A DNA stretch of 64,000 bases from Deinococcus terrestris (lineage in GTDB: Bacteria; Deinococcota; Deinococci; Deinococcales; Deinococcaceae). Under the pieces are notes generated by a model, which did no database searches, was not told where the DNA came from, and saw nothing but the letters and a program-made list of their open reading frames with translations. Made by a program: the position numbers and the translations under genes. Position 1 is the stretch's first letter. Every line of letters begins with the position of its first letter. Positions 28,000 to 48,797 of the stretch are shown here, one piece after another. The stretch spans positions 62,001-126,000 of the forward strand of contig NZ_WBSL01000005.1 in assembly GCF_009377345.1 (NCBI RefSeq), written 5' to 3'.

Positions 28000-28752
<753 letters not shown>

Positions 28753-28809
28753 GGCTCACGGCGCCGGGCATTACGGAGCGCGGTGCTGACCCTCCCTAGA
28801 CTGTCCCCC

Positions 28810-30534
<1,725 letters not shown>

Positions 30535-30563
30535 GTATGGGCTCACCCCCAGTCGCCCCCAAG

Positions 30564-30869
30564 TCAAGGAAAGGGAAATCTCTCCGGTGAAACCTCGTCG
30601 CCAAACGCCTCCTCGCTGGCAAGACGAATCCCCTTTGCGGTCAGGTCTGCGCCAATCGTCCAACCTGCCCTCATGACCTCGTCCACGTGAAGCTCGACGT
30701 ACCCGAGATACGCCAACTCCTTCAGGGCCACCACATCAGGATGTGAGTCGAAGTCCGGTGACTCACTTGCCTCCAGGTCGAAGGCTGCTCCATTCCTGTA
30801 CCCCTTTCGCCAGAGCTTCACCATCCACCTGAGATTCTCCAGCGCCCGACCAGAGACTGGGTCTTGCAT
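30564..30869 (-). CDS. Small hypothetical protein
   Basis: 101 residues, acidic with a basic helix (NLRWMVKLWRKGYRNG). Not recognised. ATG 30869 is preceded by AAGGAG six bases upstream, a perfect Shine-Dalgarno, in contrast to the leaderless neighbours; a TTG at 30884 lies upstream of that site and is less likely. The base composition is visibly less GC-rich than its neighbours, suggesting recent acquisition. It is convergent with the sensor kinase gene. Confidence 0.65.
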   Translation of the reverse strand: MQDPVSGRALENLRWMVKLWRKGYRNGAAFDLEASESPDFDSHPDVVALKELAYLGYVELHVDEVMRAGWTIGADLTAKGIRLASEEAFGDEVSPERFPFP

Positions 30870-30942
30870 CGTCGTCTCCTTCAATTGGAACTTCTGTCTG
30901 GCCGTTCGCGCTTCCCACGGCGGAACGACTGCCTGATCCTCC

Positions 30943-31338
30943 CTAATTCAGCGTCCGCCCCCCCGCCGCCCCCACCAGCCCGAACGCCGGAACCGGCACC
31001 CGCGCCCGCACCCCCCAGGCGTCCTGCATGACGTAGTGGCCGCTCATCTGGCCGGGCGGGTCTTCCAGGGTGACAAAGGAGTCGTAGACGAACACGCCGC
31101 CGGGCGCCAGCACGGGCTGCTCGCCCACGACGCCCTCGCCGTCCACGACCGTGTGGCGGCCCGAGCCGTCCACGATGTCCCAGTGCCGGGTGAGCAGTTG
31201 CCAGGTGTCGTCGCTGTGGTTCTCGATGCGGATGACGTAGGCGAAGAGGTGTCGCCCCGCCGCCGAGTGTGCGGCGAGGTAGCTCACCTCCACGCGCACC
31301 CGCACGTCGGGGGCCGGAGCGTAGGCAGGATGGCTCAT
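30943..31338 (-). CDS. apaG: ApaG-domain protein
   Basis: 131 residues. The DUF525/ApaG beta-sandwich is evident: VRVEVSYLAAHSAAGRHLFAYVIRIENHS, LLTRHWDIVDGSGR, VVDGEGVVGEQPVLAPGG and MSGHYVMQDAWG. ApaG proteins bind pyrophosphate-type ligands; in vivo function is unclear. The frame is open far beyond the start, but ATG 31338 follows TATCCT by six bases and gives the family N-terminus. Confidence 0.92.
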   Translation of the reverse strand: MSHPAYAPAPDVRVRVEVSYLAAHSAAGRHLFAYVIRIENHSDDTWQLLTRHWDIVDGSGRHTVVDGEGVVGEQPVLAPGGVFVYDSFVTLEDPPGQMSGHYVMQDAWGVRARVPVPAFGLVGAAGGRTLN

Positions 31339-31374
31339 GGGGCGAGGATAGCCGGGGAGCCTAGACTGGGCCGC
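31339..31374. promoter_or_regulatory. Back-to-back leaderless promoters, apaG and M42 peptidase
   Basis: Only 36 bases separate the two start codons. TATCCT (minus strand, six bases before the apaG ATG) and TAGACT at 31362-31367 (seven bases before the peptidase GTG) serve the two directions. The -35 region of each would lie inside the other gene. Confidence 0.6.
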
Positions 31375-32454
<1,080 letters not shown>

Positions 32455-32512
32455 CGCCGCCAGGGTGGGCTGACGCGTGGCCCACGACCACCCCCACGTC
32501 TACAATCTGCCG

Positions 32513-33754
32513 GTGACTTCTCCTCCCCTCCCCTCCCCGGCTCCGGCCCGGCGTGCCGCCCTGCCCTTCATCCTCCTGACCGTCCTGCTGGACGTGATGG
32601 GGGTGGGGCTGATCATCCCGGTCTTTCCGGGGCTGGTGAGCGACCTCGCGGGCGATCCCACGCTGGGGGCACGGCTGCTGGGCGTGTTCACCGCCGTCTA
32701 CGCGCTGATGCAGTTCATCTTCGCGCCCATCCTGGGGGCGCTGTCCGACCGCTACGGGCGGCGGCCGGTGCTGCTGCTGAGCCTGCTGGGGCTGGGGCTG
32801 GACTACCTGCTGCTGTACTTCGCGCCGAATCTGTGGTGGCTCTTTGTGGGCCGGATCATCGCGGGCATCACCGGGGCGAGCATCACGGTGGCGAACGCGT
32901 ACCTGGCGGACGTGACGGCGCCCGAAAACCGTGCCCGGTCGTTCGGATTGCTGGGGGCCACCTTCGGGGTAGGCTTCATCCTGGGTCCGGCGCTGGGCGG
33001 GGTGCTGGGCGACGTGGACGTGCGGCTGCCCTTCCTGGTCGCGGCGGTGCTCGCGCTGCTGAACGCCGCCTACGGCTACTTCATCCTGCCCGAGTCGCTG
33101 CCGCCCGAGCGCCGGGGCACGCCCGAGCCCATCCGCTTCAACCCGCTCGCGCCGCTGAAGGTGCTGGGCCGCTATCCCCTCGTGCGGAACCTCGCCGCCG
33201 CCTTCATCCTGATCGGGATGGCGCAGCAGGTGATTTTCAGCACCTGGGTCCTGTTCACCGAGCGGGTGCTGGGCTGGAGTTCCACCCAGAACGGGCTGGC
33301 GCTCGCCCTGATCGGGTTGCTGTCGGCCATCGTGCAGGCGGGGGTAGTAGGCACGGCGGTGCGGGTGCTGGGCGAGCGCGGGGCCATCCTCACCGGGCTG
33401 CTGCTGGGCGTCGTGCAGTACCTGCTGCTGGGCGCGGCCCGCACCGACGGCATGCTGTACGCCTCCATCGTGCTGGGGTCGCTGGCGGGCATCGCGGGTC
33501 CGGCCATCCAGGGCCTGATCAGCCGCCGGGTCGAGGCCACCGAGCAGGGGCGGGTGCAGGGCGCCCTGACCAGTGTGCAAAGCCTCGTCGGGGTGGTCGG
33601 GCCGCTGGTCGCCACCAGCGTCTTCGCGGCGTTTACCCGGCCCGGCAACCCGTACCACGAACCCGGCGCGGCCTTTTACATGGCAGCGCTGTTCAGCCTC
33701 GCGGGGACGGTGGTCGCGGGCGTGGTGCTGCGGCGGGCGGGGAAGCAGAGCTAG
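32513..33754 (+). CDS. MFS drug-efflux transporter of the TetA/TCR type
   Basis: 413 residues with 12 hydrophobic segments. The MFS signature [19 protein letters not shown] lies in loop 2-3, and [15 protein letters not shown] in helix 5 is the drug:H+ antiporter motif C. Close in layout to tetracycline-resistance pumps; the actual substrate is unknown. The GTG at 32513 is preferred over GTG 32477 because TACAAT is six bases upstream of it, at 32501-32506, inside the alternative reading. Confidence 0.9.
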   Translation: MTSPPLPSPAPARRAALPFILLTVLLDVMGVGLIIPVFPGLVSDLAGDPTLGARLLGVFTAVYALMQFIFAPILGALSDRYGRRPVLLLSLLGLGLDYLLLYFAPNLWWLFVGRIIAGITGASITVANAYLADVTAPENRARSFGLLGATFGVGFILGPALGGVLGDVDVRLPFLVAAVLALLNAAYGYFILPESLPPERRGTPEPIRFNPLAPLKVLGRYPLVRNLAAAFILIGMAQQVIFSTWVLFTERVLGWSSTQNGLALALIGLLSAIVQAGVVGTAVRVLGERGAILTGLLLGVVQYLLLGAARTDGMLYASIVLGSLAGIAGPAIQGLISRRVEATEQGRVQGALTSVQSLVGVVGPLVATSVFAAFTRPGNPYHEPGAAFYMAALFSLAGTVVAGVVLRRAGKQS

Positions 33755-33772
33755 GGCAGGAGATGAACGAAG

Positions 33773-33806
33773 ACCCCTCACCGGGCGACTGGTGAGGGGT
33801 TCTTTG
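33773..33806. terminator. Terminator between the MFS gene and dusA
   Basis: ACCCCTCACC at 33773-33782 pairs perfectly with GGTGAGGGGT at 33791-33800, and TCTTT follows. It serves the transporter gene and probably the convergent dusA transcript. Confidence 0.7.
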
Positions 33807-33820
33807 CTCCTGTCCGTCTG

Positions 33821-34870
<1,050 letters not shown>

Positions 34871-34955
34871 CGCCCGGCAGTGTACGGGGTGGGCACGGAT
34901 GGAAATGGGAAGGGAACCGCAGGCCCTAGCCCACGGCTCCCCGGCTCCTCTGCCC

Positions 34956-36215
34956 TTACTTTCCGGCCTTGTCGTCCCGCTCTGCGGGTTGCGTGGTCTT
35001 TTCCTCCTGCCCGGCGCGGACAGTCTGGCGCGGCTCCACGATGAGGCCAGGGCCGACCTTCGCGCCCGATTCCACGACGCTGTGCGCCCCGATCACGCTC
35101 AGGCGGCTGTTGGCGCTCTGGCCGCCGACCACCGCGTCCGCCTCCACGACTGCCCCCTGGTCCACGATGGCGCGGCTGACCCGCGCTCCGGCCTTCACCA
35201 CCGCCCCCGGCTGCACGATGCTGTTCCGCACACTGGCCCCCTCCTCCACGACCGCGTTGGGGCCGACCACGCTGCCGATGACCTCGCCTGCGATCACGGC
35301 CCCGCCGCAGACGTAGCTGTGGTCCAGCCGCGCCGAGCCATGAATTCGCGTCGGCGGCCGGGCGATGGAGCTGGTGATGAAGGGCCAGTCCGGGGTGTCC
35401 AGCTCAAAGCCGTGGCCGTTCAGAAAGTCCTGGTGGGTTTGCATGTAGGCGTCCAGCGTGCCCACATCCATCCAGTAGCCCTCCAGCGGGTAGGCGTGGG
35501 CGTCCCCCCGCGCGACGAGGGCGGGCAGCAGTTCCTCGCCGTAATCGCCCAGTTCGCCCTGCTTTTCCAGCTCTTCCAGGGTGTCCATCAAAATGGCCGC
35601 GTCGTACACGAAGACCTCGGCGGTCACGGTCCTCCCCAGCGGCTCGTCGGGCTTGTAGGCAAACTCGGTGACCTTGCCCTCGCCGTTGGCCCGCACGTTG
35701 CCGAAGCGGGTGGCCTGCGCCTCGTCGGGCAGGTCGGTGGTGACCATCGTGACGCTGGCCTCCCGGCGGACGTGCTCGCGGATGACCTCGGAGTAGTCCA
35801 GCTTGTAGATGTGGTCGGCGCTCATGACCAGCACCACGTCGGGGGCGAACTCGCGCATCAGCCGGACATGCTGGGCGAGGGCGTGGGCGTTGCCCTGAGC
35901 GAACTCGCCGTCCTCGTTCTCGGGGCTGGAAAAGGGCGGCATGACCACCAGCCCGCCCCGCGTGCGGTCGAGGTCCCAGGGCCGCCCGCCCGAGAGGTGG
36001 TCGTTGAGGCCGTGCGGGAGGTACTGCTCGATCACCCACACGTCCTGCACGCCGCTGTGCACAAGGTTGGACAGCGAGAAGTCGATCAGGCGGTAGGTGC
36101 CCAGAAAGGGCACTGCGGGCTTGGCCCGTTCGGTCGTCAGCGGGGCGAGGCGACTGCCTTTGCCTCCCGCGAGGACGATGGCGAGCACTGTCTTTCCCGC
36201 GATGCGCCTATTCAC
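34956..36215 (-). CDS. glgC: Glucose-1-phosphate adenylyltransferase (ADP-glucose pyrophosphorylase)
   Basis: 419 residues from the GTG at 36215. It makes ADP-glucose for GlgA. The nucleotidyl-transferase motif VLAGGKGSRLAPLT is at the N-terminus, followed by KPAVPFLGTYRLIDFSLSN, MSADHIYKLDY and the G1P-binding YWMDVGTLDAY. The C-terminal third is a left-handed beta helix with hexapeptide repeats (VVGPNAVVEEGASVRNSIV). The start is uncertain: the frame is open to 36251 and no clean -10 or Shine-Dalgarno decides. Confidence 0.94.
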   Translation of the reverse strand: MNRRIAGKTVLAIVLAGGKGSRLAPLTTERAKPAVPFLGTYRLIDFSLSNLVHSGVQDVWVIEQYLPHGLNDHLSGGRPWDLDRTRGGLVVMPPFSSPENEDGEFAQGNAHALAQHVRLMREFAPDVVLVMSADHIYKLDYSEVIREHVRREASVTMVTTDLPDEAQATRFGNVRANGEGKVTEFAYKPDEPLGRTVTAEVFVYDAAILMDTLEELEKQGELGDYGEELLPALVARGDAHAYPLEGYWMDVGTLDAYMQTHQDFLNGHGFELDTPDWPFITSSIARPPTRIHGSARLDHSYVCGGAVIAGEVIGSVVGPNAVVEEGASVRNSIVQPGAVVKAGARVSRAIVDQGAVVEADAVVGGQSANSRLSVIGAHSVVESGAKVGPGLIVEPRQTVRAGQEEKTTQPAERDDKAGK

Positions 36216-36341
36216 AGGGTTAGTCTGCGGGGCGACTTCCCACCGCCGCATGAGGGGGCATTCGGGGGGGGTTCACCCTGACCCCCGTGTCCTTCAGGCC
36301 ACGGCAAGGCACATGAGAAGCCCGCCCCCTACGCTGGTCCC

Positions 36342-36488
36342 ATGTTCGCCCTTCTCGTCCTGATGGTCCTGCTCGCGCTGGTGGCCTACGCCGCTGCCCG
36401 GCAAGCCCGGCTGAATCTCGGTCCCGACAGTGGTGCGGCAGACTCTCGCCGTGACCGTACCCGGCAGCGGGACGGCCACCCGGCCTGA
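36342..36488 (+). CDS. Single-pass small membrane protein (48 residues)
   Basis: Not long enough to be called by most gene finders. Its hydrophobic segment FALLVLMVLLALVAYAAA is followed by a charged Arg/Asp-rich tail. TACGCT at 36330-36335 lies six bases before the ATG, the same leaderless arrangement as the larger genes here. It sits alone between the divergent glgC start and the mqnC 3' end. No function known. Confidence 0.6.
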   Translation: MFALLVLMVLLALVAYAAARQARLNLGPDSGAADSRRDRTRQRDGHPA

Positions 36489-36517
36489 GCGCGGGGGGCG
36501 TGGCTGGGGTCTACCCG

Positions 36518-37690
<1,173 letters not shown>

Positions 37691-37718
37691 AGCCGCACGC
37701 TAGCACCGCAGGGGGGCG

Positions 37719-38051
37719 TCAAGCGTCCCGGCCCTCACCCTCGGGAACGAGCAACAGCACCGTTCCCGCCTTGACGGGAAGCGCGGTCCAGGGTTCGGCG
37801 GGCGTGACCCGGTAGCCCTCGGCGGCCCGTAGGCGCACGAACTCGCCGTGCGGCAGATCGAGGACCGCCTCCCCCGCAAGGCAGGTCAGCCAGCCCGTCA
37901 CGGGGGGGCCGCCCACCTTGCCGGGCAGCGCGAGCACCCGCAACCCGCCGCCGGGGAGGGTCACCCACTCGCCCGGCGTGCCGCCCGCGAGCCGCGCGAG
38001 GTGCAGGGCCTGGGGCGGCTCGGGGCGGGTCCTAGAATTTCTTGCCGACAT
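37719..38051 (-). CDS. Small cupin-like protein
   Basis: 110 residues. Segments ALHLARLAGGTPGEWVTLPGG, TGWLTCLAGEAVLDLPHGEFVRLRAAEGYRV and VKAGTVLLLVPEG follow a cupin barrel, but the usual metal histidines are mostly absent. The ATG at 38051 directly follows a GTG, which itself directly follows the stop of the GNAT gene, so translation is coupled to it. Confidence 0.55.
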   Translation of the reverse strand: MSARNSRTRPEPPQALHLARLAGGTPGEWVTLPGGGLRVLALPGKVGGPPVTGWLTCLAGEAVLDLPHGEFVRLRAAEGYRVTPAEPWTALPVKAGTVLLLVPEGEGRDA

Positions 38052-38054
38052 CAC

Positions 38055-38546
38055 TCAGCCTTTGAGACACAGCTCAAGATAGGTCTTGCCTTCCGAAGGC
38101 TGCGACTTGAGCGCTGCAACAGTACCGGGTCTGGCGGGTCGGAATCCCCAGCTCTGGTAGGCACGCCGCCCCCTTGCATTCGCGTCCGCAATCTCCGCCA
38201 GCAGGCAGGAAACCTGGCGGTTCCGCATGGTCTCGGCCGTCCGCTCGGTGAGCTGACGGCCAATACCTTGACCGCGACTCTGCGCGGCCATGTACGTTCC
38301 CACTTCCCCCAACATTCCTGAGAAGAGTTGGACGGACTGAAATCCCAAGAGGTCCGTGCCACGCAGGGCTAGGAGAACCCAGCCCCTCGGAAGAGTGGCG
38401 TCCAGGTAACGGCGCTCCTCCTCCACGGAAACGGGCATCGTCAACGCTGTTCCATCCCTCGCCAGGATCACGGCATTGAGAAGCTCGGCAATCTGCGGGG
38501 CGTCCTCCACCGTAGCTTCAAGAAACGCGAGAGCAGAACCTCCCAT
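38055..38546 (-). CDS. GNAT-family N-acetyltransferase
   Basis: 163 residues. The acetyl-CoA pyrophosphate loop is in YMAAQSRGQGIGRQLTERT (R/Q-x-x-G-x-G/A), preceded by VGTYM and followed by ANARGRRAYQSWGF, the standard motif A-B order. The acceptor is unknown. The composition is less GC-rich than the flanking genes. It ends at the cupin-like gene with no gap and begins just downstream of topA on the same strand. Confidence 0.85.
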   Translation of the reverse strand: MGGSALAFLEATVEDAPQIAELLNAVILARDGTALTMPVSVEEERRYLDATLPRGWVLLALRGTDLLGFQSVQLFSGMLGEVGTYMAAQSRGQGIGRQLTERTAETMRNRQVSCLLAEIADANARGRRAYQSWGFRPARPGTVAALKSQPSEGKTYLELCLKG

Positions 38547-38553
38547 TGACTGC

Positions 38554-41490
<2,937 letters not shown>

Positions 41491-41762
41491 AAGAGGAAGG
41501 CTCCACCGGGGCGAAGTGCGCCGAGCGTAGCATGGTCCCTCCGACCCATACGGCGGTGCGGGCTGCGATTGAGCCTGGAGCAGTTCTCCACCTGCTTCGG
41601 GGGAGACAGGAAGATGCACCATCGGAAACGCGACTTGTGCCTCCGTGTTCAGGGCGGACCGGGGCAGGCGAGGCGGCGTGAATCCTGCGTTTCCAGGGTG
41701 GTCCGGCTTACCAGCCTCGCCGTGCAGGACGGCAGGCATGGCCCGTGCTACGCTCGCCTCCC

Positions 41763-42341
41763 ATGCGTGACCGGGGGTCCACCGCTTCGTTGCTGCCGCT
41801 GCTGGTGCTGCTCGGCCTGGTTCTCGGATTCCTGCTCTTTCCCCGTATGCCGACTCCGGCGAGTGCGCCCTACCCCACCGTCGTGGTGCTGGGGGCCGCG
41901 CAGTACGCGGGCACGCCCAGCCCGGCCTTCGCCCGGCGGCTGGACCACGCCCTCGCGCTCTACCGGGCAGGCGGGGTGCGCCGGGTCGTGGTGACGGGCG
42001 GGCGGCGGCCCGGCGACCCCCACTCGGAGGGCGAGGTCGGGGTGCGGTATCTGCGGGCGGCGGGCGTTCCGGCCTCGGCCCTGGTCGCGGAAACAGCCAG
42101 CCGCACCACTGTGGAGAACCTGCGCGGCGCCCGTGCCCTGCTGCCCCCCGCCACGCCCCTGACCCTGGTGACGGACCCGGCCCACACGCCCCGCGCCCTG
42201 GCACTGGCGCACGCCCTGGACCTGACCGCCAACGCCAGCCCCAGCCCGCTCAGCCAACCTCCCGCCGGACGCTACCTGCTGCGGGAGCGGCTGGCCTTGG
42301 TGGGGTATGCGGTGGTGGGGGTGAGCCAGAACTCCAAGTAA
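41763..42341 (+). CDS. YdcF-family (DUF218) membrane-anchored protein
   Basis: 192 residues. One N-terminal transmembrane helix (LLPLLVLLGLVLGFLLF), then the DUF218 domain: VVVLGAAQYAGTPSPAFARRLDHAL, VVTGGRRPGD, VAETASRTTVENL and LVTDPAHTPRA. Family members (SanA, ElyC, YdcF) act in envelope or peptidoglycan metabolism with an unclear reaction. Leaderless start: TACGCT, eight bases, ATG 41763. Confidence 0.88.
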   Translation: MRDRGSTASLLPLLVLLGLVLGFLLFPRMPTPASAPYPTVVVLGAAQYAGTPSPAFARRLDHALALYRAGGVRRVVVTGGRRPGDPHSEGEVGVRYLRAAGVPASALVAETASRTTVENLRGARALLPPATPLTLVTDPAHTPRALALAHALDLTANASPSPLSQPPAGRYLLRERLALVGYAVVGVSQNSK

Positions 42342-42350
42342 CTTGGGGCT

Positions 42351-42829
42351 ATGACCCTCCCCCCCACACTCAAGCTCGCAGAGGTTGTCCCAGACCTCAA
42401 GTCCTGGAATGAGGGCAAGGGAATAGAGCCTGAAGACTGGCTCGCCATGCTGGGTTCGGTTCCTCAAGCGCTGATGTACAGCGTCCTCTTCTGGCCCACG
42501 TTTGTAGAGCACCAGGGCTGCCTGCTGCGGGAAGGGTTCAGCCCGCAGCTCTTTCAGGAATGGCTGACACGGACCAACGGAGATCGGACAGCCGTTGAGC
42601 TGGTCATGAATCACCGCCACATCACCGACTTCTTTCCCAACGCTGAAGAGCATCCCAGCCCAGAACAGATCGCCTACTGGGCCATTTGTTGCGAGAGATC
42701 TGGACTCTGAAGCTCACCCGCGACTTCCCGAGTCTTAATCCTCAGGTTGTCTTTTCCTGGCAGGATCTTGAAGACGATTTGGATGCCCGGCTTCTGGTCT
42801 TCGTCCGGCGGGAGAAAGCGCAGTCTTAA
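42351..42829 (+). pseudogene. Hypothetical protein gene interrupted by a frameshift
   Basis: The first frame gives 119 residues from ATG 42351 and ends at 42710. In the -1 frame the sequence continues without a gap as HLLREIWTLKLTRDFPSL to a stop at 42829. Joining QIAYWA to HLLREIWTLKL at about 42684 yields one plausible protein of about 159 residues; a single extra C in the gggcc run restores the frame. The C-terminal pattern (W-x-x-KL-x-x-DFP then a beta strand) recalls small uncharacterised proteins from other bacteria. Leaderless start: TAACTT, six bases, overlapping the ydcF stop. The composition is less GC-rich than the neighbours. An alternative is two separate genes, the second starting at TTG 42689. 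Confidence 0.5.
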
Positions 42830-42840
42830 CTGCCCCCCTC

Positions 42841-44424
<1,584 letters not shown>

Positions 44425-44448
44425 GGGGCCAACTGTAGTGCGGGGAAG

Positions 44449-44480
44449 CGGCCAGCCGCCAGCTTCCAGCGGCCCGCCCC
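44449..44480. repeat. Short intergenic repeat, copy 2
   Basis: Sequence of CCAGC/TTCCAG units between murJ and the secreted-protein gene. It shares the exact block CCAGCGGCCCGCCCC with the reverse complement of the copy at 12581-12613. Confidence 0.5.
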
Positions 44481-44482
44481 AG

Positions 44483-45499
44483 TCAGTTCCCCGGACGCAC
44501 CGGCAGCGGCTCGTACACGCTCTTCACGCTGCCATTGTCAAAGGTCACCTTGCCCGTCACGTTGATGCTCGTGTACACCCGTTCGGCCCGGACGCGCACG
44601 TTCAGCGGCAGGGTGAAAATCAGGCGGCCCCCCTCCTGCCGGAAGCGGGTCACGGTGCCCCCGGCCGAGGGCCAGCGGTCCACGCCGGGCAGGGTCAGCT
44701 TGCCGGTGCGCCCGCCCTCGCGGTACTCCAGCTCGTAGCGGAACTCGGCGGCGACCGGCCGCGCCCCGTTGGGAACCGTCTCGATCACGAGGTCGCACAG
44801 GTGCGCTCGCCCGGCCATCAGCCCGGCGCGGGAGGCCCCGCTCACCGTGTCGCGGCAGGTCGTGAAGTACCACTCGGTGAACTTGGGAGCACCGACTGCC
44901 GGGGTGGCGGGCGTCGGCGTGGTCGCACGCGGCGCCGCCGTCGCCGTCCGGCCGTAAGGCTGGCAGCCGTTCACGCCCGCCCACGCCACGTCGAAGCCCC
45001 GCGCCGGGAAGGTGTACGTCAGCGCCTGTCCCCCGGTTCGGCGGTTGACCCGCACCACCAGCCGCTTGCCCGCGTTCAGCCCGGCGGCGATCTGCCGCAC
45101 GACCGCTCCCTGAAGGCCGATGTTGCGCGTCAGCACGTTCTCGCGGGTGTCCACCACGCTCACGAGGTCCGAGTCGCGCAGCACGACAGCCGGGTCGTCT
45201 CCCAGCCGGATGGTCACGGCGGGTTTGAGGCCCGCGTAGGCCTCGTCCTCGCTGATCAGGGCGTTCTTGGTGGTCAGGGTGGCCCACAGCGCGGGGCGGT
45301 CACGGTCGGCGCAGCGCAGGGCCAAGCGCGTCTGGCCGGAAGTGTCGTTCACCTCGTCGATCACCACACTGCCCGTGTTCGCGTCGGTGATGGGGTCGCG
45401 GGCCGCCGAGTAGTAGGTGAAGGTGCCGGGCACCCGGGTCGCGGCCAGCGCTGCGCCAGACAGGGCCACGCTGGCAAGAAGAAGGAGAGGTCGCCGCAT
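44483..45499 (-). CDS. Secreted protein of unknown function
   Basis: 338 residues. Signal peptide RRPLLLLASVALSGAALA, then a beta-rich mature part with cysteines spaced for disulphides (LRCADRD, GVNGCQPYG, FTTCRDT, HLCDLV) and a Thr/Pro/Ala-rich linker at about residues 190-205. Not recognised as an enzyme; it could be a Deinococcus envelope protein. ATG 45499 opens the signal peptide. The preceding open frame lacks a start signal. Confidence 0.75.
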   Translation of the reverse strand: MRRPLLLLASVALSGAALAATRVPGTFTYYSAARDPITDANTGSVVIDEVNDTSGQTRLALRCADRDRPALWATLTTKNALISEDEAYAGLKPAVTIRLGDDPAVVLRDSDLVSVVDTRENVLTRNIGLQGAVVRQIAAGLNAGKRLVVRVNRRTGGQALTYTFPARGFDVAWAGVNGCQPYGRTATAAPRATTPTPATPAVGAPKFTEWYFTTCRDTVSGASRAGLMAGRAHLCDLVIETVPNGARPVAAEFRYELEYREGGRTGKLTLPGVDRWPSAGGTVTRFRQEGGRLIFTLPLNVRVRAERVYTSINVTGKVTFDNGSVKSVYEPLPVRPGN

Positions 45500-45620
45500 G
45501 CCCCCACTGTGCCGCAGCCGGAGCCGGGCCGGGGCCGCAAACCTGCTTGCCCCCCTCCACAACCCCCCAGCGCCGTGCTATGCTCCCGGTCGCCCACCGG
45601 CCCCGGCCGGAAAGCCACAC

Positions 45621-45713
<93 letters not shown>

Positions 45714-45717
45714 AAGG

Positions 45718-45749
45718 ACGCCAGCCCTGTTCGGGGGTTGGCGTTTTTT
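45718..45749 (+). terminator. Terminator after tRNA-Ser
   Basis: ACGCCAGCCC pairs with GGGGTTGGCGT around a short loop and is followed by six T at 45744-45749. Confidence 0.8.
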
Positions 45750-45813
45750 ATGCTGGAGGATAGGCCCTTTGGCGGTCGCGGTCCAGTTGGACGCCCCCTT
45801 ACCCTGAGTGACG

Positions 45814-46731
45814 ATGACAGACGCTCCGGTCCGCCTCCACGCCGACGAGATTGAGACGAGCGCGGGGCTGGTGCGGCGCCTGCTCGCGGCCCAGTTCCCG
45901 GAGTGGGCCGACCTGCCCGTGCGCGTGTTCGCCTCGGCGGGCAGCGACCACGCGATCTACCGATTGGGCGACGACCTCGCCGTGCGGCTGCCCCGCCGTC
46001 CCAGCGCCGCCGGGCAGGTGGAGCAGGAACGGGCGTGGCTGCCCCGGCTCGCGCCGCACCTCCCGCTGGCGGTCCCCGTGCCGCTGGCCCTAGGGCAGCC
46101 GGGCGAGGGCTATCCCCTGACCTGGGGCGTGTACCGCTGGCTGCCGGGCGAACCGGCCCTGCGCGAGACTCTGGCCGACCCCGCGCAGGCGGCACGGGAC
46201 CTGGCGGGCTTCATCCGGGCGCTGCAAGGGCTGGACACCGCAGGTGCACCCGTGGCGGACCCGGAGAGCGGAGAACGCGGCGCTCCCTTGCTGGGCCGCG
46301 ATTCCTCCACCCGCGAGAACATCGCTCGCCTGCCCGACGACCTGGACCGGGCCGCCCTCACCGCCGCGTGGGAGGCGGCGTTGCGGGCACCCGTGTGGGA
46401 GGCCGCGCCCGTCTGGATTCACACTGACCTGAAGGACGACAACCTGCTGGCCGAGGGCGGGAGACTCAGCGCCGTGATCGACTTCGGGGGGCTGCGGGCA
46501 GGCGACCCCGCGTGCGAGCTGGCCGTGGCCTGGAACGGGATGGACGCCGGGACGCGGCGGGTCTTCCGCGAGGCCGTGGCCTGCGACGGGGCGACCTGGG
46601 ACCGGGGGCGCGGCTGGGCGCTGTCCATCGCCGCTGCCGAGATTCCCTACTACCTGCACACCAATCCGGCGATGGTGGCGCGGTCGCGCTTTGCCCTGTC
46701 GCAGGTGCTCCTCGACTCCCTCACCCGGTAG
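45814..46731 (+). CDS. Aminoglycoside phosphotransferase-family kinase
   Basis: 305 residues. APH/choline-kinase fold: N-lobe SAGSDHAIYRLGDDLAVRLPR, catalytic loop WIHTDLKDDNLLAEG (Asp and Asn), metal motif SAVIDFGGLRAGDPACELA. Family members phosphorylate antibiotics, sugars or small alcohols; resistance is possible but unproven. ATG 45814 is preferred over GTG 45808 because TACCCT lies eight bases before it. Confidence 0.88.
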   Translation: MTDAPVRLHADEIETSAGLVRRLLAAQFPEWADLPVRVFASAGSDHAIYRLGDDLAVRLPRRPSAAGQVEQERAWLPRLAPHLPLAVPVPLALGQPGEGYPLTWGVYRWLPGEPALRETLADPAQAARDLAGFIRALQGLDTAGAPVADPESGERGAPLLGRDSSTRENIARLPDDLDRAALTAAWEAALRAPVWEAAPVWIHTDLKDDNLLAEGGRLSAVIDFGGLRAGDPACELAVAWNGMDAGTRRVFREAVACDGATWDRGRGWALSIAAAEIPYYLHTNPAMVARSRFALSQVLLDSLTR

Positions 46732-46845
46732 GCCACCCGGCCGATGCCCGCGCCCCCGCCCGCATGGCATCCTGGCCCCACGATGATCAACCTCCTGAAG
46801 TAAAGGCACACGTTCTCCGAAGCTCCCCCGCCGTACCCTGGGGTG

Positions 46846-46938
46846 ATGCCGGAACGTGCCTCCCTCCCGCCGCCCGGTGCCTGCCGCGCGGCCCGGAGTG
46901 CGTGTTTTCCACCCCTCTCACCCCCAAGAAGGATGTGA
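46846..46938 (+). CDS. Leaderless upstream ORF before hflX
   Basis: A 30-codon frame beginning MPERASLPPPGACRA with TACCCT at 46834-46839, six bases before the ATG. It ends ATG-TGA within the AAGAAGGA that would serve as the hflX Shine-Dalgarno. Ribosomes finishing it would sit on the hflX ribosome-binding site. The peptide itself is unremarkable (Pro/Arg-rich), so a regulatory rather than protein function is suggested. Confidence 0.45.
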   Translation: MPERASLPPPGACRAARSACFPPLSPPRRM

Positions 46939-46953
46939 CCTCACATAGATAAA

Positions 46954-48663
<1,710 letters not shown>

Positions 48664-48668
48664 GGGGA

Positions 48669-48697
48669 GTCGCCAGCTGCCAGCTTCCAGTCGCCAG
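48669..48697. repeat. Short intergenic repeat, copy 3
   Basis: Contains CGCCAGCTGCCAGCTTCCAG, related to the copies at 12581 and 44449. It lies between the hflX stop and its terminator. Confidence 0.45.
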
Positions 48698-48705
48698 TAA
48701 ACCAG

Positions 48706-48737
48706 GGTCCCCGGCCTCACAGCTGGGGGCTTTTTTT
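48706..48737 (+). terminator. Terminator after hflX
   Basis: GTCCCC pairs with GGGGGC across a loop that includes GGCCTCACAGCT, and is followed by seven T at 48731-48737. Confidence 0.75.
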
Positions 48738-48797
48738 CGGCGCTGGGAGGGCGCGAAGGCTACAGATTTCCGCGCCGATTTCGGGTCAAATAACCGG

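Noticed and set aside
41491..42204. Long N-terminal extension of topA
   Set aside because: The TOPRIM domain begins at 41490; the upstream part is low-complexity and overlaps the divergent ydcF gene.
46783..46803. Six-codon frame MINLLK upstream of hflX
   Set aside because: No TANNNT box at the right distance; chance occurrence is likely.
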